Positions 8,735-20,041 are shown, counted from the first letter of the stretch. The stretch: 64,000 bases of DNA from Isochrysis galbana (GCA_018136815.1 CM030940.1:3218601-3282600); one strand, 5' to 3'. Notes: generated from the sequence alone by a model not told the origin. Numbers and translations are program-made.

Positions 8735-11086
8735 ATGGAGCTCGATCAAGATGGCCGGGTGTTTGCTCTCGACGCGCGCGGTCGCGGGCTGCGCTCTCTT
8801 CCCGACTTCCTCCTTGACGGCAGGCTGGGCCTCTCGCTCCGACAGCTCCGCCTCTCGCGCAATGCGCTAGACACGCTGCCACCAGAGCTCTTCACCGCTG
8901 CCAGCGGGCTGATCGAGCTGTATGCAGCAGATAATGAACTGGGTGTGCTGCCCGATTCGCTCGGCGATGCGCGTGCGCTCGAGGTGCTTGGTCTGGCGTC
9001 CAACCAACTAACAGCGCTGCCGGCATCGCTTGGCGAGCTGGCTGCATTGCGCACGCTCCGGCTTTCAGACAACGCGCTCACCGAACTTCCGGCCGCTATC
9101 GGCGGGTGTGGCGCGCTGGCGGAGCTTTCGGTCGCGCGCAATCGGCTGCATGCGCTGCCCGACGCGCTAGCGCAATGCCCACTCGTCGCGCTTAATGTGT
9201 CAGCCAACGCGCTCGTGTGGCTGCCCAAGGCGCTGCCCGTCAGCCTTCGTACGCTCCAGCTCGCCGACAATCGGCTCACCGAGCTGCCCACGACGTTTGG
9301 CGACCTGCGCGCGCTCGAGACGCTTAACCTGAGCGGCAACAGGCTACGCGCGCTGCCTCATTCGTTTGGTAAGCTCGTTGCGCTTGTGACACTCGGGCTG
9401 GGCGCCAACCGGTTGCAGGCTCTACCCGCTGAGCTCGGCGGGCTGGGCGCTCTCCGTACGCTCCAGCTGGGCGAGAATCGGCTGACCGAGCTTCCCGAGA
9501 GCCTTGGCGCGTGCATCGCGCTTGAGGACTTGGGGCTCGCCCAGAATGCGCTCTGCAGCCTGCCAGACTCACTCGGCAAGCTGACCGCGCTTCGTGCGCT
9601 CGTGCTTGCGCAGGCGCGTCTTGTGCGCCTACCAGCCGACATAGCGCGGCTCGCGACGCTGCAGCAGCTCGAACTCTCGGGCTCCAAGCTCGAGGCACTG
9701 CCGCCCGAGGTGTGCGGTCTCCGCGCGCTCCGCTCGCTCCGTGCCTCTGATTGCCGCCTCGCCGCGCTGCCCGATGCCCTCGGCGCGCTGAGCGCGCTGC
9801 AGGTGCTGCGTGTTGATGGTAATGCCCTCGGCGAACTTCCTGACTCGCTCGGCGGGCTGTGCCGCCTGGGCGAGTTGTGGGCGGGCGGCAACACGCTTGT
9901 CGCGCTGCCGCCGTCCATTGGCGAGCTGGGCGAACTCGCCGTGCTCAGTCTCACCTCCAACCGGCTCGTAGCGCTGCCAGTTGAGCTTTGCGCATGCGCA
10001 CGGCTCGAGCGGCTACTTCTCGATGACAACCGGCTCGCTAGCCTTCCCGACGGACTGCACGCACTGCGCGCGTGCGTCGAGCTAGGGCTCTCAGCCAACC
10101 TGCTGCACGCGGTGCCGCACTCACTACCGCCGCACCTCGAGATTCTGCGGCTCAACTCGAATAGTCTCGAGGAGGCGCCCGTGTGGGAGCGCGTGCCACG
10201 CGAGACGTTCCTCTTTGACAACCCGTGCGCCGCGCCACGTTCAGCGGGCCGACGGCCGCTCGTGGCGGTGCTCCTGCCTGGTCTCGTGCGCTCCTACGCA
10301 CACGGCGCCCACTGGCGCGCCTTCTTTGCGCGCTATGCCGAAGCCTACGATCTGCGCGCCTTTTTGTACGTGTGGCCCATCCGCGGCGCTGTTGCGAACA
10401 ACTTTAGCCAAGAGGCGGACCGCGCGGCCGGCGAGCCGCTCGATGTGCACCGGCTCGAGGAGTCATACCCGGTGCGGCGCGCTGGCGCGCTGCCCCTGCG
10501 CCGCTGCCTCGCCCGTAACAAGACTCACCCACCACGCCGTCACAGGAGGGCACTGTCATCGAGCTTGCTGACATGGCGGAGTGGGTGCGTGAGGACGCCG
10601 AGGGGTTCGACGGGCGCTTCTACAACCAATGGGCGATGCTGGCGCGCTGCCACGCGCTGATGCGTCGCTCGCTCGCCGACGAGCGGCCCGACTTCGTTAT
10701 CCGCGGCCGACCCGACCTGCGCGCTGCGTGCATCCCTCGGCCGCTCGAAACATGCGGGGTGCCATACCTCGCAATGCAGGACTACCTATGGGGCTCAGAC
10801 GCCTTCTTCTATGGTGCGCGGCTGACGTGCGCGAGCACAGCGCGCGGAGCCCTGGCCCGCCTCTTTGGCGCTCCATCCCGGCTCCCTGTCTCCTGCCCGG
10901 CCCGGCGGCGCAGGCGACGACACGACCATGACGAGCATGTGCGCGCTTGCCGACCACTACGAGGAATACACTCGGCAGCTCGGATACGCCTCGTCTGAGC
11001 CAATGATGGAGAAATACATCAAGGACCGTGGCCACCGACTCGTCCACTTTTCACGCTGCTTCTGCATCGACCGGAGCGACGGCTGA
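8735..11086 (+). CDS. LRR protein with a glycosyltransferase-like C-terminal domain
   Basis: Three exons (8735-10471, 10546-10813, 10914-11086) give 725 aa. The donors GTGCGG and GTGCGC and the acceptors CACAG and CGCAG keep the frame. The start ATG sits in CCACCATGG. Residues 20-480 hold about 20 leucine-rich repeats of 23 residues, pattern LxxLxLxxNxLxxLPxxLG, as in plant PIRL and Shoc2-type proteins. From residue 500 the protein changes to VAVLLPGLVRSY...FLYVWPI, QWAMLARCHALM, PDFVIRGRPDL and QDYLWGSDAFFYG. This resembles Leloir-type glycosyltransferases with an R-x-RPDL motif found in algae, bacteria and large DNA viruses. No signal peptide or membrane segment is evident. Pyrimidine-rich DNA (8430-8730) precedes the gene. 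The LRR call is firm; the enzyme call is inference. Confidence 0.8.
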
Positions 11087-11355
11087 CAGCGAGCGAGCGC
11101 ACAGCTGGGCGGGCGAGCGAGGGCGGTGGGCGCGCATGCTTTGCGGCGGCTGCGTGGCATGGTATACCCCTCGGTATGGCATGCTTCTAAAGTTGAATGC
11201 AGCAAGTTGTCCAGTTTCTTATAAGTCGTTGGCCCTCGAGAAGGGACGCATTGTGGCTAGCAACATGCAAAGCATTTTCGCTATACCACCGAATGTCGAA
11301 TGTCCTCTAGCCCAAGATTTAATATGGTATAGCGAAAACATTTTCTTTTGAATAA

Positions 11356-11800
11356 TTCATCAACTAAATTTATACTTGGTTCGCCCATGGGGGGGCACGA
11401 GCCCCCCCCTCTCTCCACTCCTCCCCTGCCGCGGGGGAGGAACCACCCATCCTCCTGGCATGCTTGATGGCTTGCCAGGAGGGGACTGCCCTGCTGACCC
11501 ACTCTTTTCCCCATAGGCTCGCCTGGTTCCGGTTCGCTCGTCCTGGCCCATCGTCCATCGTGGCCAGCCCATCGCTCCAACCTCCCCTCCCCCCTTGGTC
11601 GACAGGGAGATGGCCAACCCACGCTCGCCTCGTTGGCCATGGGTGCCGCCCAGAGGCCTCTGTCTATGCCTGGCGACTAGGGATGGGGGGGGAGTCAGCT
11701 CGAGGGTAGGCCCAACGCAGGAGTGGGAGTGTGATTCGCGACCCGCGCCCACTAGGGGTCTGGGTCAGGATGATGAGTGCCCAATAACCCTGCCGGCTGC
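11356..11800 (+). mobile_element. SINE-like element, variant copy
   Basis: It begins AACTAAATTTATACTTGG, then TTCGCCCATGGGG and a CCACCCATCCTCCTGGCATG block shared with 12898, 22857 and 63301. From 11690 it carries a module (GAGTCAGCTCGAGGG...CCCGCGCCCACTAGGG) also found at 25385-25500 and 39708-39795, instead of the usual 3' half. Copies are therefore modular. The 3' end is not resolved. Confidence 0.6.
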
Positions 11801-12880
11801 CGGCTGCCGGAAAGTCGCGTTCCGTCAAAAGAGGGCCAGGTGATTGTTTTTTTTCACCCACATGTGCATGTTTTCTTTTTCAACCAGTCTCTAGGCCACC
11901 CCTTGTACGCCAGCCCTTCCAACCTAACTTCGATTCATCGCACCGCTTTCCATCGTGTCGTTCCCCGTCTCGTTCCTCGTCGCTACCGTTCCTCGTAAGA
12001 TCGTCTACGCTCGAACTGAACTCTTCTTCGCTCGATAGCCTTTCCTCGATTGGCGCCGCTCTTCCGTTCGCTCTCCGTGTTTTCGTTTCCGTCGTCCGAC
12101 TCATCGCTGAGAGGGTGCAACTCGAGGTTCCCTTTTTTTGTCAGGCCCCTCCCGGCTTTTTATGTATATAATTTCTACTGACCCCTAACTTCGCCCCTAA
12201 CTCGGGGGTTGACCGCGCGCAAACAAACATAAACATGGGGACGCATCAAGCGGAAGACGTCTTTTGTTTCGTTTGGGGCAAGAAGAGAGAGTTGGTTTAG
12301 AGAGTTGATTGAGGTTTAAGGTTTAAGACTGATTGTTTTTACGTCTCTAGAGTGCCAAGTGGCGATTGTCCGCTACACGCCCCGTCACGAAACACAAACG
12401 AAGCAACTCCCCCTGTCACGTGTGTGTTTGTGTGTGTTTGTGTTTCGTGACGGAGTTTACTTGAACTTGGATGTTGACCCCAAATTTTAAGCAACCCTCT
12501 TGTCCGACGCCCTAGTCGCGCAATTGACACTGCGCTCCGACACCCACACTGCACTCCGACACCACACACCACGTGCACACGTGGCGATTATTTGTTATTT
12601 GGTAAACTGAAGCTGAAGCATCCAAATGGTTGCTTCGCCCCTGGGCCTATTTTCTCCATAATTCCATACTACAATCTCGACCTATTGTGTTGTGAATGGG
12701 TGGGAGTGTGGGGAAGGATGTCCCTGAGGCTCCCCCAGCACCTCATGGGCACCCGTCACGGCCGTGAGTCACGGCGTTGGCGAGCAGGGTGTCGCATCCG
12801 CGATCGACTTCTGACCTTAGGCGTCTTCGAGCCAAGTCGTTCTTATTGCCGCGGAGTTTTACTCGTAAATTGTAGAACTC
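11801..12880. other. Element debris and leader-like DNA, no gene recognised
   Basis: 11814-11885 repeats the AAAGTCGCGTTCCGTCA...oligo-T end found (inverted) at 2285-2370 and at 6877-6950. At 12108-12200 a GAGAGGGTGCAACTCGAGGT block resembles 47745-47830. TTGGCGCC at 12051 resembles a retroviral-type primer-binding word but has no partner LTR. No reading frame is supported. Confidence 0.4.
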
Positions 12881-12897
12881 TTCATTCGTAACTCGCC

Positions 12898-13650
12898 GAA
12901 CTAAGTTTATACTTGGTTCGCCCAGGGGGGGGCACGAGCCCCCCTCTCTCTCCACTCCTCCCCTGCCGTGGGGGAGGAACCACCCATCCTCCTGGCATGC
13001 CTGATGGCTTGCCAGGAGGCCACTGCCCTGCTGACCCACTCTCCCACTGACAGGCACGCCTGTCTCGCTCGTCCTAGCCCCTCGTGGCCAGCCCATCGCT
13101 CCAACCCCCCTCCCCCCCTGGTCGACAGGCAGACAGGTGCAGATTGGCGGCCCCAGAGGCTCGGGAGCGCCAGCGAGGGAGAGGCAGGGGAGGCCAGGGC
13201 CCAGCCCCAGCCTCCTCTGCCCCCAGAGCTGGCCTCCAGGAGCCTCCAGGGGTCGCCAGGGGCAGCTGCAGGCCTGCCGCAGGCGCGCCATCGCGCGTGC
13301 CGCAGGAGAGGGGAGAGAGAGCGCGGAGAAGGGGGTGGGCGGAGCGTGAGCTCCGCTCACCGAAAAATAAAAATAGGTAAGTCCCGCACCTGTTTACAGG
13401 ATAAGTCGGGGCTGAGGACGCCGCCCACTCGGAGACACAGGAGGAAGGGGGGGAATGATCACCGGGGGGGGGCGTGGGCCACCGGACCATATCTAAGCCC
13501 TTCACCCCTATCCCCCTAGTAGTGCACGGGGGGAGCCGCCTGATGGCGGGAGGAGAAGGGCCGGGGGAGTGGGGGTGTAGAAAGTTTCCTACGTGAGTAG
13601 AAAGTAGAGGGTCCACGGCCGCGTGTGCGGTGAGACTATTAAAAGGTTTA
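12898..13650 (+). mobile_element. Complete SINE-like element, 753 bp, with 17-bp target-site duplication
   Basis: The element is bounded by TTCATTCGTAACTCGCC at 12881-12897 and again at 13651-13667. It begins exactly with a palindrome, GAACTAAGT-TTAT-ACTTGGTTC, followed by CGCCCAGGGGGGG, and ends ATTAAAAGGTTTA. The interior holds the block TCCTGGCATG...CTTGCCAGGAGG and the 3' block with TAAGTCGGG and GTAGTGCACGG. Open frames exist but are not conserved between copies, so it is probably non-autonomous and mobilised in trans. The shared 5' palindrome and similar 3' motif suggest that the local LINE is the partner. Confidence 0.8.
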
Positions 13651-13667
13651 TTCATTCGTAACTCGCC

Positions 13668-14450
13668 CCTCGCTCCTTGCCGTTGCGCCCTTTGTGGCCT
13701 GTCTCGCCCCTGTTTCGCTCCTTTGCACCTTGGGCCTTGCTCTGCCTTTGGTCCCTCCTTGCTGTCGTTCCCCCGCGCTCGTTCTCGCTCTCGTCGTAGG
13801 TGTTCGTCGCTGCGGACCTTTCCCCCGCGCGACGCCTATCCTCTCGCCCCTTCCGGTTTACGCACGTAGATTCCCTCCTTACTTTCTACCTATTCGTTCG
13901 CGGTAACCGCCGTTCGCCGTCGGCTCTTCCGTCGCATCGTCGCTCTCTTGTCGGCTTTCTCTTCCTTGTTTCCTTCCTTCTGTGTCTTCCCCGCCCAGGT
14001 GGGAAAAATACGTTAGTGTGGAGGAATGTTGGGTGAAAGTCGAGTGTGCGTGTCTCGGATTGTTGTCGGACTCGTCGAATTGGTATCCTGTCGGCCTCTG
14101 TCGCCTTCGTCCCTCGCCCCAGTCGCTCCTCGCTCCCTCGTTCTCGTTCTCGCTCTCGCTCAGTCGTAACAAGCAATCTTACAACACCAACCAAATCCAC
14201 TCACTCACTCACTCACCCTTGCTATCAGCCATGTCCGCTCCGTCTTCGCGCTCGCCACAGCCCGCCATCCATCCTCCAACCATGGAAGATGGTCTGCCCG
14301 TCCCGGCCGCCAATGGCCAAAATGCCGTGCCTGCCGCCGCCTACCTTCCGTCCCGTTCGGTCCCTCCTGTTCCATCCGTAACCTCCGATCCGTCACAGGG
14401 ACGAAATATGTCGTTTGAAGCATCCATTTGCATGCTCCGGCAGTAAACAG
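13668..14450 (+). other. Possible LTR-element leader with a short Gag-like start
   Basis: This is the continuation of the DNA that received the SINE-like insertion. It is pyrimidine-rich and contains TTGGTATCCTGTCGG near 14080, a word resembling a copia primer-binding site. From ATG 14231 a Ser/Pro-rich frame of about 70 codons (MSAPSSRSPQPAIHPPTMED) runs to 14446. No matching second LTR is seen in the window, so the assignment is weak. Confidence 0.3.
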
Positions 14451-14456
14451 ATAAAA

Positions 14457-14505
14457 GTAGGTTCAGGGTGTTAGCCCTGAATCTTCAGATCTCTTTTTTA
14501 TGAAG
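14457..14505 (+). mobile_element. LINE 3' tail
   Basis: AGCCCTGAATCTTCAG is followed by ATCTC and six T residues. It is the plus-strand counterpart of the tails at 16683, 42993 and 6605. CTGAATCTTCAG is palindromic. Confidence 0.5.
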
Positions 14506-15200
14506 AAGGGTGGTGAGTGCAAGACGCGGGCCAAATTGCGAGAGCTCCGGCGAGCCACACGTACTTGTAGCTGATTCTTGGCGGTTGTGAAGCGGCACGG
14601 AAATGCGACATAGCGTGTAATTTAAGTGCAGACATCACACATGATGACGTAGTGTGACAGCCTGCCGCACTTTAGCCGGTCGCTCACAGCTCCTCTCCCT
14701 CATCGCCTCTTTCCGTTCTGCCTCAAGCGACACACCGCCCAAATAGAAATAGAGTTTGCCAGCGACGAAATCCTCCGCGTTGCTTTGCTAGATATGGTAG
14801 TAGTACGCCCTCGGCAGTCGCACCAACACCAAAAGAGATGGATCCGGCGGCGTACGGCGATGCCCGTGCGGGCACAGATAGCCTGAATGCTGAGGTTACA
14901 AACAAAGGAATATTCAGAGCCGTCGATGCCGAAACCGCAAACTGCTGTCCTCAAGTATGCCTCTGTCCTCTAGCACCAACCACACGCCCAACAACGCTGT
15001 CGACGAGATACAATGGCACTCAAGCACGCAGGTGTCGCCACCAGAGGCATAGGTCTGATAGCGTTTGAGGCTCCGCACGCATACAATACCACGACAGTGT
15101 TCGGAAAAGGCGGATCACGGTAGGGTTAGGGCTCATAGACTCTGTTAGTAGGCATGTCTCAATGGAAAAGGTTGTGCACCTGTTGACTAGCACCGTACAA
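14506..15200. other. 3' flank of DCP1, no gene recognised
   Basis: Frames on both strands are short and unsupported. Part of this is the 3' untranslated region of DCP1. Confidence 0.4.
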
Positions 15201-16292
15201 TCACGAGCTGAGCTGCTGCTGCTGTAGGAGTGCAAGCAGATGTGCTGGCACGTCGGAGGAGGAAGACGCTTCCGCGGCAGGGGCCAGTGGTGCACGGGTG
15301 GCCGGCGTCTGATTTGCCTTGCCACGACTGCGATTCCTCCCAGTACCGCCGCTTGTTTGCGCCTGCGCTGCGGACTGTTGCTGCGAGAGGAACTCACGCG
15401 CAAGAGTTTCCAGGAACGCATCATCATCAAGAAGGGACAGCAGCCGGCCGCGCAGTTCAACCTTGAGCGCAATAACATCGCCACTCGACACGCCGCCGTT
15501 GGTTGCCGTCTGAGATTGCCCTGGTTCCGAAGCACGCTGCGTGGTGGAAGAGGCATCTGTGGTGCCCGTCGGGGTGGGTGGCACGGCCGCGCCGGCTGCG
15601 GGGAGCTGGCCCTGCATCATGGTGAAGAAGGCGGCCACGTTGTTCGAGGCTGTAGCCACCTCGCCCGACACGGGGTCGGAGGTGGACGCAGCAGGTGGGG
15701 GAACAGATGCCGGCGTAGACTCGGCAGACGTGTCAACCATACTAGAGGCAGCATTGGCGGCTGGTTCGTTGACCGTCGCCGATGTGTCTGGCTCTTGCCC
15801 CGCGATGATCGATTGAAGGAGATCAGCTATCTCCGTACGCTCCGGCGTCGAGTAGAACCTGCGCAGCGAGGGGGTGGGGGGTGGACGGGAGGCCAGTGGC
15901 AGCCCGCATCACTCCAAGGAGACAAGCCCCTCCAAGCACACGAGCCCCTCATCTGAGCATGGCACGCACCAGATGCCGATGATCTCCGCCTTCTCATTGC
16001 GGTAAAGAAGAAACTGATCAGTGAGTTCCATCTGAAAGTCTGCAGTGATGGCCTCCACTACGTTTTGGCTCGAGAGCCGGTTGAGCACCACAAACATGTG
16101 GCGCGGCTCAGAGACACGTGCAACAACAAACAGCGAGCCCTCAACCTTCTTGAGGTCCCACGCCTGTGTGGTTTCATTGTACTGGTACAGGACGACGTGT
16201 CCGGCCATATTAATCACCTCCGAGATTTCCGCATCGCGCCGCTTGAGCACGGCGAGATTGTACTCTAGCTGCTTCGCCTTGTCTGTCTGCAT
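15201..16292 (-). CDS. DCP1: mRNA-decapping enzyme subunit DCP1
   Basis: Two exons, 16292-15970 and 15858-15201, are joined across a 111-bp intron (GTGCGT...GCGCAG) inside the tryptophan codon of GIWFYSTPERTEIADLL. The product is 326 aa. The N-terminal 130 residues form the EVH1-like DCP1 domain: LNLAVLKRRD-type start, VEGSLFVVARVSEPRHMFVVLNRL, FLLYRNEKAEIIGIWFY. A Ser/Thr/Ala-rich linker follows. The segment ALKVELRGRLLSLLDDDAFL and the following residues match the C-terminal trimerisation helix of DCP1, and the tail is Gln-rich. DCP1 activates DCP2 in 5' cap removal in P-bodies. The start is the ATG at 16292. A LINE 3' end lies about 390 bp upstream and may bound the promoter. Confidence 0.92.
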
Positions 16293-16682
16293 CACAGCAC
16301 ACTCTGCATGCGCAAAGGGGAGGGGGGGCAGTGAGGGCTACGCGTGTGCGGCACGAGAGGCGCGCGCTTAGCGTAAGCTCGCGCGGGGAAGGGTGTGTGA
16401 GGAGGAGCGAAAGCGGTCAGTGTGCGTGCTCGTGCGTGTGGTCGAGCGAGGGGCCCCACCAGTTGCGGGGAGAGCAAGCGGGCGGCAAGCGCAGCGAGCG
16501 AGCGAGCGAGCGAGCGGCAGGGGGGTGGGTGGGGAGGCAGAGCAAGTTCCCCCTCGGTATTGTGAAAGAATCCTGCATCATCATCATCGCGCGTGACGCA
16601 TGACCCCCCCCCCCGGTATGGCTTCCCGTCGGCGCCCATCTCCCATCTCCATCTCCGAGCGACCTCTGAAGCGGGCATGGGT

Positions 16683-18080
16683 GAAAAAAAAACATCTGAA
16701 GATTCTGGGCTACACACCTACTACTGACTGGGACTGGTCTCCCTTCTCTACTTGCATCGCCCTTACTTCCCTCCCTCCACCTCTTCCCCTGCCCCCGTCT
16801 TTCCTTTTTCTTCGGTTTCCGGGGTCCGGCCTTGGTGCGCTACCTAAGGCCTGGTTCGGAGTGCGGGGGTCGGGCAGGCCTGTTGTGTCTTCTCTTTTGG
16901 TGTTCGCGTCTGCCTTCGTTCGCGCCTAGTGTGACAGTGGCGCCGGGTCAGCTGCGTCTCTGGTATTGGCTTTGCTCCATGTTTTGTTGGCTTATTCGTC
17001 CTTGTTTTGTTGCTCCTTGTCCTTGGGTTCCTCGACAGCGTGTGCTATCCTCAGCTTTGTGGCTAGATTCACTAGTTCCTTGCTGGGTTTGAGCCCGCCG
17101 TTGTCGTTCATACTGAAAACGGGCCTCAAGTCGCTTATGTCTATCCGTTTTTTGGGTTGTCTACCCATGCCCGCTTGGGCGGTTCTTGCCGCGTCGGTCT
17201 CGTTTGCGAAGAGTAGAGCTTTACTTAGCGTGGTGAATCGTTCTATTGTTCTTATCAGTATTGATTCTTCTGAGAAAACAATTCCGTCGTAGTGTATTCT
17301 ATAAAAATCAGTAATGATAAACCTCCATGCTACTAGATACAGAATGTATATATCGCTTTCGGGGCGTCCCCATTCGGGAAAATAAACAGATTGTCGATTA
17401 TAGTTTCCTCTCTGTTTCTACCCGCTTTAGGTGAGAATTGTGCAATTTCGTTGATCGCGTCTAGGACACTGGTTATGCCTGGGCACTCGCCTAGGTGCGT
17501 CGAGGCTTCGTCCGCCTCTCCACAGATGCGGCATGTGCTGTCTCTGCCGGGGAAACGGTTGTACGTACCCACCCGTCTGTGCGCAATATGTTTATAGTGT
17601 AGGTGCATATCGCGTGCCGTCACCATCGGTGACGTGTAGATTTTGGCTAGGTGTGCCCATGTGTCTTTGGGTAGGTGAAGTTTCTCCTCCCATTTACTAG
17701 GTCCGGCTAGGAGTTTGTTTTTGTGGCCCGTTTGCTGAAGAGCTCTTGTTATGTATGTCGTATGTGTTCGACTCCCGTTTCGTCTAGCGGCGTTTCTCCG
17801 TCTATGGAGTACTCATCTGCTAGCGGGTATTCGATTCTTTTGTTGGACTTGTATCCCTCACCCCATTGTGCCGGGGGGGATGTGTCTAGATTCGAGGGAG
17901 TGCCCCTCGTCCTTTCCCCGATCATTGGTGTGCCTAGGTATGAGAGTTCCATGTCGTACCATTCACCTTTGATTCTCGCGTCGTAGTATGTAGTATTCCC
18001 CGTCTTGCGTTATGCGTATCTCGGGGGGCGGTTCTCCCGGGTCGGCTTGTTCTCCGGCTTTTCGTCGGGTCCTCACATTA
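16683..18080 (-). mobile_element. 5'-truncated LINE with degenerate ORF2 C-terminus
   Basis: Read on the minus strand, the element ends at 16683 with AGATTC-rich sequence and an oligo-T. The ORF2 remnant includes RIEYPLADEYSIDGETPLDE (about 17870-17790), HYKHIAHRRVGTYNRFPGRD, the zinc motif CRICGEADEASTHLGEC (about 17535) and, after one frameshift near 17345, LYLVAWRFIITDFYRI. The order matches the copy at 46500-47350. No reverse transcriptase core remains. It is inactive. Confidence 0.75.
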
Positions 18081-18096
18081 CATTTCGTGCCCAGAC

Positions 18097-18895
18097 TTGC
18101 AGGCCGCTCTCGTGGCGTATGTGAAGAAGTCGATCTACGACCGACGCGAGTCCATCTTCACCGCAAAGGGAGCGGTTACTCAAAACAGCTCTGAGCGAGT
18201 TGGGAGTGTTTGCCTGCTTTATCGCGGAAAAGGCCTCAACATGGATGGAGTGCAGTACGCGGCCGCAACGGACTGCGGCTTGCTCCACGTCAATGGCACC
18301 GTTATTGGAGTAGTCCGTGCAATGCTCGCCGCTGCTGGTGTGACGGACGACCGCATAGAGATTTATGGGACGTGGCAGGCGGATGTGCACAAGAAGTTGG
18401 GTCTACCCTTTTCCCTTTTCCGAGACACAAGAGCATGCGTGGCTGCGGGACATGGAGCGCCGCGCGGGGCGGAGCATGCGGCGCCGAACCGACGACTACA
18501 AGAAGAGGCGTGCGGTGATGCGGCGGAAGCAAAAGGAGCGACGAAACAGCGAACGCAAGACGGCCTCCAAAGAGCACAAGTACAAGGAAGATGCAGGGCC
18601 AGCCTCTGGGACAGGAAAGGGTCAGCCGGGTAGCTGTTCGTGTGGAAGAAACGCCGCGTGTTCCAACCGTGCTTGTCCTTGCGTTCGTGCCCAAGTGCCA
18701 TGCACACTCGCGTGCCATGGCGGCCAAGCGGCTCCAAATTGCGTGCGATGTCCTGTTGGCTGTTGGCGGCAACAACTTGTTGAACGACCGGACGACCGGC
18801 AACCGGAGAATTCGGGGGGGAACGAGAGAAGTGCGTCTGAGTGTGCGTCTCTGGAAGGATCTGTGTACAGTTGTATGCCGGATGAACTGGTTTGA
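18097..18895 (+). pseudogene. Degenerate transposase-like gene with a CXC-type Cys cluster
   Basis: Two overlapping frames together read as one protein with a frameshift near 18400. The first part (18097-18400) has no motif I can name. The second part is Lys/Arg-rich and then holds the cluster SCSCGRNAACSNRACPCVRA with further Cys and His residues (about 18630-18745). Such CXC-like zinc-binding clusters occur in tesmin/MSL2-type proteins and in several DNA-transposon proteins. The surrounding LINE debris favours a transposon origin. The class is uncertain. Confidence 0.4.
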
Positions 18896-19031
18896 ATGCT
18901 GCTATACATTCCTATGGCATTGCTTACTTACGCTTATTTACTATTTACACGTAGTAAGTGCGTTGGATGCTCCGCTAAATAGGGGTCGTTCAGAGCCCTT
19001 GGTGCAGCAATGCCGTGCATACAACCATCTT

Positions 19032-19215
19032 ATGAGACTATAGCGGGACTTCTACCGTCTCAGAATGTCAATTTCATCACCTCATCCGTGCGTTATATGA
19101 CCCAACCACCAGAAAAATTGAGCGCCTCTCTCTTGGGGCTTCACAACCGAGGATAAGGCCAAAAATTGCCTTTTTTTCTACGTCTGAGACGGTCATTATT
19201 GGCACATAGTCTCAT
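19032..19215. mobile_element. MITE-like inverted-repeat element, 184 bp
   Basis: The left end (19032-19064) and the right end (19183-19215) are inverted: ATGAGACTAT outermost and ACCGTCTCAGA innermost match perfectly, with 12 unmatched bases between them. No clear target-site duplication is seen. The internal word GCGGGACTTCTACCGTC recurs at 40073-40089 inside a LINE 5' region. Confidence 0.5.
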
Positions 19216-20041
19216 GACACCCATGTGTGACACTCACTATCCTCGGAAGCACTCACAGCCCAGCCCATTTTTGCCGTAAGCTAGCCTCCTCCAGCACCTC
19301 CCACTCACTCGGTGTATCGGCCTGCGACTTAGTCGTGATGTCGTGATCTTCTCTTCCACGCAACTCGTGAGCTCCAGCCGGTGGCCAGACTTGGTGCGAG
19401 GCAGCGCCCTCGTGCAGCCCAAGCGCGTGCAGAAGCGAGAATTCGAGCTTCGATTGTGCGCGTATTCGGGCCCTACGTCCTACGTCCTACGTACGGGTGC
19501 ATCAGGCAGCAGTTGCACTGCTGGCGCTCTGCATCCAGCAGAACGCCAGTAAGCCACTATGTCGTGCACACTGGCGTCATACCATGGGCCACTGCCTGCA
19601 CGACGCCGTGAGCGGCTTCCTCCTCATCCTCTGGGCCGCACAAAGGGCACATCAACGCTGACGATGTGGCCTTCCTGCCGCGCACCTACAGGACGTACAT
19701 AGGCTCTGCGACGGCCTCAGGCGTAGCAGTGCCGCCGACAGGGATCCACCCAAGCGGCCCTGGGACGTAGTCCAGCGTGTCTTCGAATGCAGACATGTCA
19801 TATATGGGCCCCAGCCTCTCTCGCACGCGGAGAGCTCCTCGCTGGCGCCGCGCGCGCCCGCCGCTCACCCGCCGGTGGCCACCCCTTCTATGAATCCTTT
19901 CTAACCACCTTAAGTACATACTCTAGGAGTAGAGAACCATCTTCATCACCCCCTCTAATCGCGGGCGGCGCCGACGCTCCTCCCCCTCCACCCCTTCCTT
20001 TCTTCTCCCTCTCTCCCTACATCCTCTTCGCGGTGTGTAGG
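19216..20041. other. Upstream region of SURF4, no gene recognised
   Basis: There is a CT-rich leader (19970-20035) directly before the SURF4 start. The frame of SURF4 is open upstream to 19787, but ATG 20042 is the start that matches the family. Confidence 0.4.

Noticed and set aside
8746-10221. Long minus-strand open frames opposite the LRR gene
   Set aside because: They mirror the GC-rich, period-69 repeat of the LRR coding strand and have Ser/Arg-rich composition without motifs.
10472-10545. Unspliced continuation of the LRR frame into 10660
   Set aside because: It runs into a different frame from the conserved C-terminal domain. A 74-bp GTGCGG...CACAG intron restores continuity.
12968-13519. 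Open frames inside the SINE-like elements (also 23005-23625 and 63511-63909)
   Set aside because: Frames are not conserved between collinear copies, and indels shift them. They are compositional.
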